A DNA stretch of 64,000 bases from Coprococcus comes ATCC 27758 (GTDB taxonomy: Bacteria > Bacillota > Clostridia > Lachnospirales > Lachnospiraceae), in NCBI RefSeq assembly GCF_025149785.1, contig NZ_CP102277.1, positions 1,426,001-1,490,000 on the forward strand. The letters are read 5' to 3'. Position numbers and translations under genes: made by a program. Of the stretch, positions 52,859-61,524 are shown one piece after another; position 1 is the stretch's first letter; every line of letters begins with the position of its first letter. A model generated the notes under the pieces. It saw only the letters and a program-made list of their open reading frames with translations. It made no database searches and was not told the origin of the DNA.

Positions 52859-54142
52859 ATGAAACAGCTTACAAAACTTATGGAAGAAATGAAACAAGGC
52901 GTGTACCGTGATACATTAAAAGATATTTATATTGATGAAAGTGTGATTGCACATCAGGAAGAACGCTATGTAAAAGCGATGGCAGAGTATCAGAAATTGT
53001 ATGGGGACAGAGAAGTAGAAGTATACAGCGCACCGGGACGAAGTGAAGTTGGTGGAAATCATACAGATCATCAGCACGGAATGGTGCTTGCAACCTCTAT
53101 TAATCTGGATGCGATCGCAATTGTAAATAAAAATGAAGATATGACCGTCCGTGTGGTATCTGAAGGATATGATATGATCGTTATCGATGCGAATGATGTA
53201 GAAAAGGTTGACAAAGAAGAAGGGACATCTATCGGACTGATCCGTGGCGTACTTGCAGGACTGAAAGAACGCGGATACAAGATTGGTGGATTCAATGCTT
53301 ATGTGACAAGTGATGTGCTGATCGGAGCAGGACTTTCTTCGTCTGCTGCATTTGAAACAATCATTGGAACCATTGTTTCCGGACTTTACAACGATATGCA
53401 GATCAGCATGGTAGAGATTGCACAGATTGGTCAGTATTCTGAAAATGTTTACTTTGGAAAGCCAAGTGGTCTGATGGACCAGACAGCCTGCGCGGTTGGT
53501 GGACTGATCCACATTGATTTCAAAGATCCAAAGGCTCCGGTTGTAGAAAAAGTAGATGTAGATTTTGAAAATCATGCATGCAGTCTGTGCATCGTAGATA
53601 CCAAAGGTTCTCATCAGGATCTGACACCGGATTATGCACAGATTCCGGCGGATATGAAAGCTATTGCAACATATTTTGGAAAAGAAGTTCTCCGTGACGT
53701 AGATGAAAAAGAATTTTTTGCAGCGATCCCGGCACTCCGCGAGAAGCTTGGAGACCGTCCGGTGCTTCGGGCTATGCATTTCTTCGGTGATAATGCGAGA
53801 GTTGCAGCACAGGTTGCATCCCTTCGCGAAGGAAGATTTGAAGATTTCCTTAATATGATCAAAGCATCCGGAGATTCCTCTTTCAAATATCTTCAGAATG
53901 TATATACTAACCGTGACGTGCAGAACCAGGCAGTATCCATTGCCCTTGCAGTCAGCGAAAATGTACTCGGAAACCATGGAGTATGCCGTGTGCATGGAGG
54001 CGGATTTGCCGGAACCATTCAGGCATTTGTGAAGAATGATTTTGTAGAAGAGTACAGAAAAGCATTGGATGCAGTATTTGGAGAAGGATCCTGCCACGTA
54101 TTAAAGGTTCGTAAATATGGCGGAATGAAAGTAATCGCGTAA
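52859..54142 (+). CDS. galK: Galactokinase
   Basis: 427 residues. The galactokinase signature APGRSEVGGNHTDHQHG, the ATP loop IGAGLSSSAAFE and the C-terminal RVHGGGFAGTIQAFV are present. It phosphorylates galactose to galactose-1-phosphate. ATG 52859 is chosen because TTGGAGG (52844-52850) gives 8 bases of spacing; ATG 52838 and 52853 also lie in frame. The first motif reads SEVGGN where most family members have GRxEL/IGxH, which is within family range. Confidence 0.95.
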   Translation: MKQLTKLMEEMKQGVYRDTLKDIYIDESVIAHQEERYVKAMAEYQKLYGDREVEVYSAPGRSEVGGNHTDHQHGMVLATSINLDAIAIVNKNEDMTVRVVSEGYDMIVIDANDVEKVDKEEGTSIGLIRGVLAGLKERGYKIGGFNAYVTSDVLIGAGLSSSAAFETIIGTIVSGLYNDMQISMVEIAQIGQYSENVYFGKPSGLMDQTACAVGGLIHIDFKDPKAPVVEKVDVDFENHACSLCIVDTKGSHQDLTPDYAQIPADMKAIATYFGKEVLRDVDEKEFFAAIPALREKLGDRPVLRAMHFFGDNARVAAQVASLREGRFEDFLNMIKASGDSSFKYLQNVYTNRDVQNQAVSIALAVSENVLGNHGVCRVHGGGFAGTIQAFVKNDFVEEYRKALDAVFGEGSCHVLKVRKYGGMKVIA

Positions 54143-54284
54143 ACGAAAATATGCTAGCTGTCAAGGTTAGACATAAATACAGATTTTAGTTTGCTATCTG
54201 AATAAATAAAGGATTCGGTGTAAAAATGTGCCGCATTGAAAATGGATGGATATAAGACGAGCAAAAAGATTTGGAGGAAGAAAA

Positions 54285-55775
54285 ATGATCGATCAGGCAA
54301 TTACAGAACTGGTACAGTATGGATTAGATACGGGGCTTGTAGCACCGGAAGATAAAATATTTGTTACCAATCAGATTTTAGAGGCACTTGGTCTGGAGTC
54401 TTACGAGGAGACACCAGGAAGCAGGGGTGCAGAGGAGCTGGAACAGATTCTGAAGGAGATTACAGATTATGCAGTGGAAAAAGAACTGATTGCAGATTCA
54501 ATCGTGTACCGGGATCTGTTTGATACAAAAATCATGGGAAAACTGGTCCCGCTGCCGAGCATGGTAAGCCATAAATTCTATGAACTGTATCAGGAAGGAC
54601 CGAAAAAGGCGACCGATTATTTTTACAAGCTTAGTCAGGACAGCGATTATATCCGCAGATACCGGATTAAAAAGGATCAGAAATGGATCACAGAGACACC
54701 ATATGGGGAGATGGAGATCACCATCAATCTGTCCAAACCGGAAAAAGATCCGAAAGCGATCGCGGCAGCAAAAAATGCTACACAGAGTGGTTATCCGAAA
54801 TGCCAGCTGTGTAAGGAAAATGAAGGCTACGCCGGTCGCGTCAATCATCCGGCAAGACAGAATCACCGGATCATTCCGGTCAGGATCGATGGAAAAGACT
54901 GGGGATTCCAGTATTCACCGTATGTATATTACAATGAACACTGCATCGTTTTCAACGGAGAGCATGTGCCGATGAAAATTGAGCGTGCAACTTTTGCAAA
55001 GCTGTTGGATTTTGTCAGCCAGTTTCCACACTATTTTGTTGGTTCCAATGCAGATCTTCCAATCGTAGGAGGATCGATCCTAAGCCATGATCATTTCCAG
55101 GGTGGAAATCATGAATTTGCAATGGCAAAAGCTCCGGTTATTAAAGAATATGTGATTCCGGGGTATGAAGATGTGCGCGCCGGAATGGTAAAATGGCCAA
55201 TGTCTGTTATCCGTCTGCAGTGCAAAGACAAAGAACGTCTGATCAGCGCAGCTGACCATATTTTAATGTGTTGGAGATCTTATACAGACGAAGCAGCATT
55301 TATCTTTGCCGAGACGAACGGAGAACCGCACAACACGATCACTCCGATCGCCAGAATCAGGGATGGGTATTTTGAGCTGGATCTTGTTCTCAGAAATAAT
55401 ATTACGACAGAAGAACACCCGCTTGGCGTTTACCATCCGCATGCAAAATTACATCACATCAAGAAAGAGAATATTGGTCTGATCGAGGTGATGGGACTTG
55501 CAGTGCTGCCGTCAAGACTGAAAAGTGAGATGGAACAGCTTGCAGATGCAATCCTTGAAGGAAAGGACATCCGCAGCAATGAAGTGCTTGAAAAGCATGC
55601 AGACTGGGTAGAAGAATTCCTTCCAAAATATACAGACATTACGAAAGAAAATATCATGGACATTCTCCATGAGGAAATCGGACAGGTGTTTAACCAGGTG
55701 CTGGAAGATGCCGGTGTTTATAAGCAGACAGAAGAAGGCAGGGCAGCATTTGAGCGGTTTGTTGGAAGCCTGTAG
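54285..55775 (+). CDS. galT: UDP-glucose-hexose-1-phosphate uridylyltransferase, class II
   Basis: 496 residues, the length of the Bacillota class II GalT, which differs from the shorter E. coli type. Key segments are NHPARQNHRIIPV, the SHDHFQGG triad region with catalytic His, and YHPHAKLHHIKKENIGLIE. It transfers UMP from UDP-glucose to galactose-1-phosphate. It follows galK by 142 bases and has its own GGAGGAAG before ATG 54285. No galE is in the window. Confidence 0.95.
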   Translation: MIDQAITELVQYGLDTGLVAPEDKIFVTNQILEALGLESYEETPGSRGAEELEQILKEITDYAVEKELIADSIVYRDLFDTKIMGKLVPLPSMVSHKFYELYQEGPKKATDYFYKLSQDSDYIRRYRIKKDQKWITETPYGEMEITINLSKPEKDPKAIAAAKNATQSGYPKCQLCKENEGYAGRVNHPARQNHRIIPVRIDGKDWGFQYSPYVYYNEHCIVFNGEHVPMKIERATFAKLLDFVSQFPHYFVGSNADLPIVGGSILSHDHFQGGNHEFAMAKAPVIKEYVIPGYEDVRAGMVKWPMSVIRLQCKDKERLISAADHILMCWRSYTDEAAFIFAETNGEPHNTITPIARIRDGYFELDLVLRNNITTEEHPLGVYHPHAKLHHIKKENIGLIEVMGLAVLPSRLKSEMEQLADAILEGKDIRSNEVLEKHADWVEEFLPKYTDITKENIMDILHEEIGQVFNQVLEDAGVYKQTEEGRAAFERFVGSL

Positions 55776-55807
55776 TATAGAGCAAAAAAAGAATATAAAA
55801 GGATAAA

Positions 55808-55878
55808 AAAGGACTAAAACTCGGGTGTCGGACCGAACTTCAATTGTTCGGGGAAACTACCTGAGTTTTAGTCCTGAT
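55808..55878 (+). terminator. Long branched hairpin after galT
   Basis: AGGACTAAAACTCGGGT (55810-55826) pairs with ACCTGAGTTTTAGTCCT (55859-55875, one mismatch), enclosing an inner CCGAAC/GTTCGG hairpin (55833-55851). It probably ends galK-galT. It is the last chromosomal feature before the serine-recombinase element. Confidence 0.75.
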
Positions 55879-55918
55879 TTATTATACATCAGCACAAATG
55901 TACCGACAAGATAAATTT

Positions 55919-56044
55919 TTAGTCATCCTGTTCTTCTGTATTCAGATCCAGGATTGCCTGCCTTTTCGCGGCAGTTGCGTCTGCTCCACTCGACTTGAGA
56001 AGAGATTTGCACCGGAAATGACCGATGCGGGCAGGATTTCTCAT
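55919..56044 (-). CDS. Possible 41-residue protein after the recombinase gene
   Basis: ATG at 56044 begins 8 bases after the stop of the upstream recombinase; the frame reads RNPARIGHFRCKSLLKSSGA then AAKRQAILDLNTEEQDD. Composition is basic at first and acidic at the end, unlike random sequence, but no ribosome-binding site is clear. It may be translated by coupling. Family unknown. Confidence 0.35.
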   Translation of the reverse strand: MRNPARIGHFRCKSLLKSSGADATAAKRQAILDLNTEEQDD

Positions 56045-56052
56045 AGGATGTT

Positions 56053-57642
56053 TTAAAAATTCCAATATATTTTGATTTCTTGTTTAGAAGTACCATCAGA
56101 ACTTGAACATATGACGATATGGTCGATGAAAGTCTCCACCATACTTCTCGTGAGTTCTTTCGGACGCGAATAGGATTCGAGCACACCTGCTTTTTCTCTT
56201 AAGATTTCCTGCGAGCGAAGAATTTTATTGTAATTCTCAGTGCAAAGATCCACTTTACGTTCTGCCAATTCCTTTCCAGCTGACAGCTCTCTGGATAGGA
56301 ATTGATAATCTGAATTTGAGATACTTCCTGATGCTTTGTCTAAATATAGACATTTGAGACCGGTCTCGTATTCAACAAGTTTCTTTTTGTGTTGGGCAAG
56401 TTCTGCTTTTAAGCGTTTTATTTCAATGCCTATAGTACTTTCTTCATCCATTATTTCTGAAAATAAGGAGCCATCCTTGTATTTGGCCGCGAGGATATCC
56501 AATTGGTCGAGAATGGTTTTTTCCATCAAGGCGTTGGAGACCGCATGTACAGGACAAGGATTGATTTCAGGGTGCCTTCTGACGCATATTACGTAATTGT
56601 AGTACGTACCAGATTTTCTTTTTGACCTTCCGGTTCTCATCAATTTGTTGCAATGGCCACAATAAACTTTTCGGGAAAAGAGGCCTATTTCCTCCGATCG
56701 TGTAAAAGAACGCGCTCCGACAGCGAGTAGTGCCTGGGTTTGATTCCAAGTTTCCAGCGATATAATCGCTTCATGTGTTCCGATGACACGAATCCAATCT
56801 TCTTTTGGCAACGTTCGAAGTTTTTTTGTTTTATAAGATTCGGATGCTTGTCGGCCTTGAACCATATTGCCGATATACATTTCCTCTTTAAGGATTCGCG
56901 AAATAGAGCAGGAATCCCACTCACCTGCCATGAAGGCATTTTTATATTTATCCCCCTGTTGGATTTTGTATAGTCCCGGCGGCGGGATTTGTTCTGAATT
57001 TAAGATGCGGGCGATGTCTGCTCTACTGTTTCCTTCAAGGTACATCTTGAAAATTCGTTCCACCACGGCGGCGGCAACTGGATCGGGAATGATATGTCCT
57101 TTTTGGTTCGGGTCTTTCATGTAACCATATCTGACCCAGGCACCGATATGGTGCCCTTTTCTGCGAAGGTCATCAAGGGAACTCTTGATGTTTTCAGACA
57201 TATCTTCGAGATACCATTCATTTACAAGTCCGTTGATCTGCCTGGCTTTTTTGTTGCCTTTAACCGATGTATCCGCTCCGTCTACCATGCCGACGAACCG
57301 GATACCCCAAATTGGGAAGAGGCCGTGGATGTATTTTTCCACGAGCTCCATTTCACGGGTGAATCGTGCTTGCGTCTTGCACAGGATGATACCGAATTTA
57401 CCTTCCCGTGCGTCCGTAATCAACCTGTTGAACTCTGGGCGAGATCTGTCTGCGCCGGCATAGTCGTCATCGTTATAGATGTCATAGACAGTCCATCCAT
57501 GTTTCGATGCGAATTCAAGAAGCATTGATTTTTGATTTTGGATCGAGAGACTGTCGTCGGTTTCATGAACCTTGTCATGGTCTTCTTCGGAAAGCCGTAC
57601 ATAGATTGCAGCTATCCGATCTCTGTTGTCTTGTGTTTTCAT
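56053..57642 (-). CDS. Large serine recombinase 1
   Basis: 529 residues. The catalytic domain has the nucleophile Ser in AAIYVRLSEEDHDK (near residue 18), RPEFNRLI and the long helix after about 140; the recombinase domain and a zinc ribbon (CGHCNKLMRTG... CPVHA) follow, then a coiled coil (about 395-470). It would integrate and excise the element. A ribosome-binding site AGGAAGGTGG and a promoter at 57681-57709 lie upstream. Residues about 99-142 are identical to recombinase 2, from a 131-bp nearly identical DNA patch. Confidence 0.94.
   Translation of the reverse strand: MKTQDNRDRIAAIYVRLSEEDHDKVHETDDSLSIQNQKSMLLEFASKHGWTVYDIYNDDDYAGADRSRPEFNRLITDAREGKFGIILCKTQARFTREMELVEKYIHGLFPIWGIRFVGMVDGADTSVKGNKKARQINGLVNEWYLEDMSENIKSSLDDLRRKGHHIGAWVRYGYMKDPNQKGHIIPDPVAAAVVERIFKMYLEGNSRADIARILNSEQIPPPGLYKIQQGDKYKNAFMAGEWDSCSISRILKEEMYIGNMVQGRQASESYKTKKLRTLPKEDWIRVIGTHEAIISLETWNQTQALLAVGARSFTRSEEIGLFSRKVYCGHCNKLMRTGRSKRKSGTYYNYVICVRRHPEINPCPVHAVSNALMEKTILDQLDILAAKYKDGSLFSEIMDEESTIGIEIKRLKAELAQHKKKLVEYETGLKCLYLDKASGSISNSDYQFLSRELSAGKELAERKVDLCTENYNKILRSQEILREKAGVLESYSRPKELTRSMVETFIDHIVICSSSDGTSKQEIKIYWNF
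57221..57351 (-). repeat. 131-bp patch shared with the second recombinase gene
   Basis: Identical to 58913-59043 except one base (G/A). It encodes the end of the catalytic domain (EKYIHGLFPIWGIRFVGMVD and on to ARQINGLVN). Flanking sequence in the two genes is clearly diverged on both sides. Confidence 0.95.
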
Positions 57643-57680
57643 AAGTGTTCCACCTTCCTGATGGAACGACCGTCATAAGT

Positions 57681-57709
57681 ATTATAGTACTACTATGTGG
57701 TATTGTCAT
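57681..57709 (-). promoter_or_regulatory. Promoter of recombinase 1 with element-type operator
   Basis: On the minus strand ATGACA (57704-57709), a 17-bp spacer and TATAAT (57681-57686). The spacer is filled by the motif read on the plus strand as GTACTACTATGTGGTAT (57687-57703), related to other sites in this element. Confidence 0.7.
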
Positions 57710-57729
57710 ATTTAGTTTGGAACCGCGGA

Positions 57730-59328
57730 CTAAAATTTCCAAGTTATGTCGATCGCTTGCGTTCCTGATTTTGGATCGCGTTTATGTACATAGACTGATT
57801 CTATAAGCATCGAAACCTTAGTCTTATCTAGGCGGTTAAAGTCGGCGGCTTTAAGAATTGTTTCCATTCTTATGGATTCAGCTGCTATTGATTCATTCAG
57901 ATGGAGTAATTCGCTCGAAGCACGTTTCGATTTCAATCTGAGCTTGTCTACGTCGTTTCTGATTCTGCTTAATGCAGAATTAAAATCGTCAATAGACATA
58001 CCATCTGTAGCGCGTTTGAGATATAGATCGCGGCTTCTCTGCTCGTAGGCCGTGATGTCCTTCTCAATGAGCTCGACAGCGGTTTTCAGCCTGTTTTTCT
58101 CCTGAATAAGATCGGCGGACTGCGCGTCCTGACATATGCCTATTTGGACGCGATCATCGGAGTACCTATCGGCAAGATTCTTCAACTCATGGAGAATTGC
58201 GCTTTCAAGATGCTTCTCGGATATGAATGCACCTTTGCAGTGCGAAGGGCTTTTTTTTCTGGTCGGGCAGAAAAGGGTACGTTCGTATCCCGTTTTACGT
58301 AAAGTTTTTCCTTTTGTAAGAATTTTTCCACAGCTTGCACAACGGACTTCCTTACCGAAAATGCCTGGTGGAAAGTTCTTTTTTTGCTCGTGAAGATTGT
58401 GAGCTCCGGCTTCCTTTCTTGCTTTAAGTTCTCTACGCAATAACTCATCGTCAATGATTGCCGGATGGTGGCCCACTGTGCGAACCCATTGGTCTTTTGG
58501 AATATTTTTCTTGCTGTGAAATTGGCCTTCAGGTGTGAGTTGTCGTCCTTGGCACAATGTGCCCAGGTATGTTTCATTATGTAGGATCGAATATATGCAA
58601 CCTGCAGACCAAAGTGAGCTTGAGGGACGATTATGCCATGAGTAGCCCGTTAATTTGGCATAAGACGTTGGGTTCGGTATCCCCTCTTCATTTAGTGTTC
58701 GAGCTATAGTAGGCGCCCCGATGCCTCCGGCGTGCATTTCCCAAATTCGCCTTACGACTGAAGCCGCAACTGGATCAATGATAAAACAGTTGATATCGTC
58801 TGGATCCGGACGATATCCGTAAGGTAGGACAGAGCCAGTGTATTTTCCCCTGATTCTTTTAAGTTTTAAAGTAGCCTTTATGTTGTCTGATAGGTTCTCT
58901 AGGTACCACTGATTTACAAGTCCGTTGATCTGCCTGGCTTTTTTGTTGCCTTTAACCGATGTATCCGCTCCGTCTACCATGCCGACGAACCGGATACCCC
59001 AAATTGGGAAGAGACCGTGGATGTATTTTTCCACGAGCTCCATGTCTCTGGTAAAGCGCGATTGGTTTTTACAAAGAATGATATTGAACTTTCTAAGCGA
59101 GGCATCTCGTATCAATCTATTGAATTCGGGACGGTCCCGTGCAACTCCGGAAAGATTATCGTCGCAGTAAATATCGAAAATTTGCCATCCGTTGATTTCG
59201 GCAAAATCGGTAAGCATCGATTTTTGGTTTTGGATACTTCTACTGAGATTATCTATTTTGTTTTCGTCGAGATCTTCCTTCGATAGACGACAGTAGATTG
59301 CGACGGCCTGTGGTGTTTCAATTTGCAT
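57730..59328 (-). CDS. Large serine recombinase 2
   Basis: 532 residues. Catalytic Ser lies in VAIYCRLSKEDLDENK, followed by YCDDNLSGVARDRPEFNRLI, the recombinase domain (LPYGYRPDPDD; AGGIGAPTIARTLNEEGIPNP), a zinc ribbon (CASCGKILTKG...FCPTRKKSPSHC) and a coiled coil. It is the same type as recombinase 1 but only moderately alike outside the shared 131-bp patch. AAGGAGGA precedes the ATG. Tandem recombinases may work together or serve different sites. Confidence 0.94.
   Translation of the reverse strand: MQIETPQAVAIYCRLSKEDLDENKIDNLSRSIQNQKSMLTDFAEINGWQIFDIYCDDNLSGVARDRPEFNRLIRDASLRKFNIILCKNQSRFTRDMELVEKYIHGLFPIWGIRFVGMVDGADTSVKGNKKARQINGLVNQWYLENLSDNIKATLKLKRIRGKYTGSVLPYGYRPDPDDINCFIIDPVAASVVRRIWEMHAGGIGAPTIARTLNEEGIPNPTSYAKLTGYSWHNRPSSSLWSAGCIYSILHNETYLGTLCQGRQLTPEGQFHSKKNIPKDQWVRTVGHHPAIIDDELLRRELKARKEAGAHNLHEQKKNFPPGIFGKEVRCASCGKILTKGKTLRKTGYERTLFCPTRKKSPSHCKGAFISEKHLESAILHELKNLADRYSDDRVQIGICQDAQSADLIQEKNRLKTAVELIEKDITAYEQRSRDLYLKRATDGMSIDDFNSALSRIRNDVDKLRLKSKRASSELLHLNESIAAESIRMETILKAADFNRLDKTKVSMLIESVYVHKRDPKSGTQAIDITWKF
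58913..59043 (-). repeat. 131-bp patch shared with the first recombinase gene
   Basis: Partner of 57221-57351 with 130 of 131 bases identical. Confidence 0.95.
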
Positions 59329-59378
59329 TTGTCCATCCTCCTTTGGGACGATGGAATGTCGTCTGTTTGCAGTTCAGT

Positions 59379-59410
59379 ATTATAATACTATCGTTTTACA
59401 GTATTGTCGA
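59379..59410 (-). promoter_or_regulatory. Promoter region before recombinase 2
   Basis: On the minus strand TCGACA (59405-59410), a 17-bp spacer and TATTAT (59382-59387). The stretch ATACT..AGTAT forms an inverted repeat across the spacer. It overlaps the end of the small gene at 59388. Confidence 0.5.
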
Positions 59411-59555
59411 TTTGGGTTATCTGTCCTGTTTCTGAATAAGCAAGCGATTCTCTTTGGATGATTTTCGCTATACAAATGTTGAACCTCTTCTTGATTTCTT
59501 CCTCCGTTTTCCCCTTGAAGATATTTGTGCAGATGACGGTTGTTCCATTCTTCAT
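59388..59555 (-). CDS. Small protein upstream of the recombinases, function unknown
   Basis: 55 residues from ATG 59555, which has a strong AAAGGAGATC site upstream; sequence KNGTTVICTNIFKGKTEEEI then FNICIAKIIQRESLAY. It is on the recombinase strand, directly upstream of recombinase 2. Small genes in this place can encode excision-direction factors, but nothing in the sequence proves that. An 11-codon upstream extension is unlikely. Confidence 0.6.
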   Translation of the reverse strand: MKNGTTVICTNIFKGKTEEEIKKRFNICIAKIIQRESLAYSETGQITQIDNTVKR

Positions 59556-59659
59556 TGTTTGATCTCCTTTTTTTCTTTTCTCAGACATTTACGCGTCGTT
59601 GTCTAAAAGTGCAAATCTTCATTTTGATACTACCGTACGCTAGTACTCCTAAAAGATGT

Positions 59660-59850
59660 CGGGCTCAATCGGCGCCGGCCTTTTTGGAAAAAGGAAAGTT
59701 CCCTCTGGGATCGGGAACTGGGCCTATCCGAGGCATTGGCATTCTATGCCGCTCCTGCGCTTGACCATCAAGGGTGCCTGCGCATCTTTCTGCAACTTTT
59801 TCCTCCGCATGCTCCGTAAAAACTGGCAGAAAGACTTCGCCCTTGATTCG
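59660..59850 (+). ncRNA. Hairpin-rich leader upstream of the DUF3102 gene, candidate structured RNA
   Basis: In about 190 bases: CCTTTTT/AAAAAGG (59679-59694), AGTTCCC/GGGAACT (59697-59719), a GGCAT/ATGCC hairpin near 59731-59749, and a long rod joining ATCAAGGG (59767-59774) to CCCTTGAT (59840-59847) with TCTTTCTGC/GCAGAAAGA inside. A later GAACA/TGTTC hairpin lies near 59898-59914. Open frames on both strands lack ribosome-binding sites. It may be a regulatory leader, a phage/plasmid-type ncRNA, or a replication/transfer origin. Confidence 0.45.
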
Positions 59851-59948
59851 CGCCCTCGCTCCACTACGTTGCATTCATGCCCGGTATAGGCACAGCAGAA
59901 CAGACAAGCTGTTCAGCCTAAATCATTTAAAAATAGGAGGAAAACAAG

Positions 59949-61112
59949 ATGGGAAGAGCGAAGAAAAACGTAGAGGTCGAGGCCCAGGTGATCGCAAGGG
60001 GAAATGTCGTTCCGATGATGACTGAAACGGAGAGTGCGGAGACAGTCCAGTATGTTTCCGATGAGGATGCTGCAAGGGAGGATAGGCTGGTTTCAGAGAT
60101 CCGGATGATTACGGAACAGACGAAACAGGTCGTCCTGTTCAACTCAATCGAGATCGGCAGGCGTCTGACCGAGGCGAAAGCTATGGTGAAGCGCGGAACG
60201 TGGGGAACGTGGCTTAAGGAAAGGGTTGATTACAGCCAGAGGACGGCGAACAACTTCATGAAGATCTATCAAGAGTACGGTCGGAACGGGTTGGCAGAGA
60301 AATCGCAAGCGCTTGCGAATTTGAGTTACACGCAGGCTTTGGCTTTGATTGACCTTCCGGAAGACGAGCGTGCGAGATTTGCAGAGGAACGCAAAGCCGG
60401 TGAGATGGCATTGCGCAGGCTCCAGGAGGAGGTGAGACAGGAGAAGGAAAAGGTCACAGCCGTTAAGGAGCTTGCAAACAGGAACGCAGCCGAGGCGGAA
60501 GCTAAGTTCGCAGACGCGCTGAAACAAAAGGATACTCAAATGGCGAAATTGACTGCCGAGAAAGCCAAGGTTGCTGCTCAGATCGAGGCATTAGAGAAAC
60601 GGGCGGCAGAGGCCGAGAAATCCAACCAGAAGCGGCAGAAAGAGGCAATCGGTATTGCCCTTGAAGAGGAGCGGAAGAAACTCGATGCCGCCGCCGAAAA
60701 GCAGTCGGAACTGCTTAAACAGATTGACGAACTGAATGGACAGAGAGATCGACAGGTTACCGAGGCCCGACGGAAAGCCGAAGAGGAGATGAATGCCAAG
60801 TTTGCAAAGGAACGTGCCGAACTTGAGGAAAAGGAGAGGGCGGCGAAAGCCGTTGCAGACGTCGCACGGAAACAGATCGATGCCGCCAAACGCCAAGTGA
60901 CTGAGGCAATCGAGAACAGGGAGCTGACCGGAGCTATTGCGAGAGCCAAGTTCGCAATCGAATCCGCGCTCGACGCATATTCTAGGGCGGCCGACACGGT
61001 GATCGAGGTCGGCAGGCTCGACAAAGTGGAGGCGTCAAAACTCCTCGATGACATGGCGGAATCCAGCCAGAGTATTGTGGCGAAGTTCGTGAAGACTCTT
61101 AAATCTGAATAG
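59949..61112 (+). CDS. DUF3102 coiled-coil protein
   Basis: 387 residues. Residues about 45-140 are the DUF3102 domain (NSIEIGRRLTEAKAMVKRGTW; GTWLKERVDYSQRTANNFMKIY), found in phages and conjugative elements of Bacillota and thought to bind DNA. From about 150 to 310 lies a long Ala/Glu/Lys-rich coiled coil, then a helical tail. There are no enzyme motifs. TAGGAGG precedes the ATG. It is the largest non-recombinase gene of the visible element and may act in DNA organisation or replication. Confidence 0.85.
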   Translation: MGRAKKNVEVEAQVIARGNVVPMMTETESAETVQYVSDEDAAREDRLVSEIRMITEQTKQVVLFNSIEIGRRLTEAKAMVKRGTWGTWLKERVDYSQRTANNFMKIYQEYGRNGLAEKSQALANLSYTQALALIDLPEDERARFAEERKAGEMALRRLQEEVRQEKEKVTAVKELANRNAAEAEAKFADALKQKDTQMAKLTAEKAKVAAQIEALEKRAAEAEKSNQKRQKEAIGIALEEERKKLDAAAEKQSELLKQIDELNGQRDRQVTEARRKAEEEMNAKFAKERAELEEKERAAKAVADVARKQIDAAKRQVTEAIENRELTGAIARAKFAIESALDAYSRAADTVIEVGRLDKVEASKLLDDMAESSQSIVAKFVKTLKSE

Positions 61113-61118
61113 CATTAC

Positions 61119-61220
61119 GGTACTATGCTACCGAGATACCAGTAACCCGTAGTCGGAATGCACAGAAAATGATATATCACAAACCAGCAGGCAGGACGCG
61201 CAAAAAGCGTCCAGCCTTGC
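61119..61220 (+). other. Intergenic inverted repeats after the DUF3102 gene
   Basis: CGGTA-ctatgc-TACCG (61119-61134) resembles the element operator, and GGACGC/GCGTCC with flanking pairs (61187-61220) forms a strong hairpin that may end the DUF3102 transcript, though without a T-run. Confidence 0.5.
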
Positions 61221-61254
61221 AAAAGATCGGTGTTATCGGTAGTAGTTTCGTACC

Positions 61255-61297
61255 GTAGTAGTATGGTATTTACACCACGTATTACACGTGCTATAAT
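61255..61297 (+). promoter_or_regulatory. hicAB promoter and operators
   Basis: TTTACA (61269-61274), a 17-bp spacer and TATAAT (61292-61297). The spacer holds CACGT-ATTAC-ACGTG (61276-61290), a likely HicB site, and upstream GTAGTAGTATGGTAT (61255-61269) resembles the motif at other element promoters. Confidence 0.7.
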
Positions 61298-61318
61298 TAG
61301 AGAAAGGGTAAACGGAAG

Positions 61319-61501
61319 ATGAGGTTTCGGGAGCTTGAAAGGCTGATTGTCGCGGATGGCTGGATTCGGTGTGATGTGAAAGGATCACACTACCAGTACC
61401 GGCATCCGTTGAAGAAAGGGAAGGTTACGATACCGAGGCATGGCGGCGACATTCCGTTGAGGGTCGCGATTTCCGTGCTGAGGCAGGCGGGGCTGAAGTA
61501 G
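61319..61501 (+). CDS. hicA: HicA family mRNA interferase toxin
   Basis: 60 residues: start FRELERLIVADGWI, the catalytic His segment CDVKGSHYQYRHP and KGKVTIPRHGGDIPLRVAIS. HicA is a dsRBD-like ribonuclease; the active-site His in GSHYQY is present. It is followed 23 bases later by hicB, toxin first as is usual. Confidence 0.93.
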   Translation: MRFRELERLIVADGWIRCDVKGSHYQYRHPLKKGKVTIPRHGGDIPLRVAISVLRQAGLK

Positions 61502-61524
61502 TTTTTGATTAAGGAGGAAACGGT

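Noticed and set aside
52916-54097. Minus-strand frame of 393 codons opposite galK
   Set aside because: A shadow of the galK codon pattern; galK is unambiguous on the plus strand and the antisense frame shows no domain.
57030-59170. Possible programmed inversion or shufflon between the two recombinase copies
   Set aside because: The 131-bp patches are in direct, not inverted, orientation and each lies inside a complete gene, so gene conversion or deletion is possible but inversion is not.
59656-59889. Open frame of 77 codons on the plus strand (and 69 on the minus strand, 59665-59874) before the DUF3102 gene
   Set aside because: Neither has a ribosome-binding site, both run through strong inverted repeats, and the translated sequences look like GC-driven open frames, so the region is treated as structured non-coding DNA.
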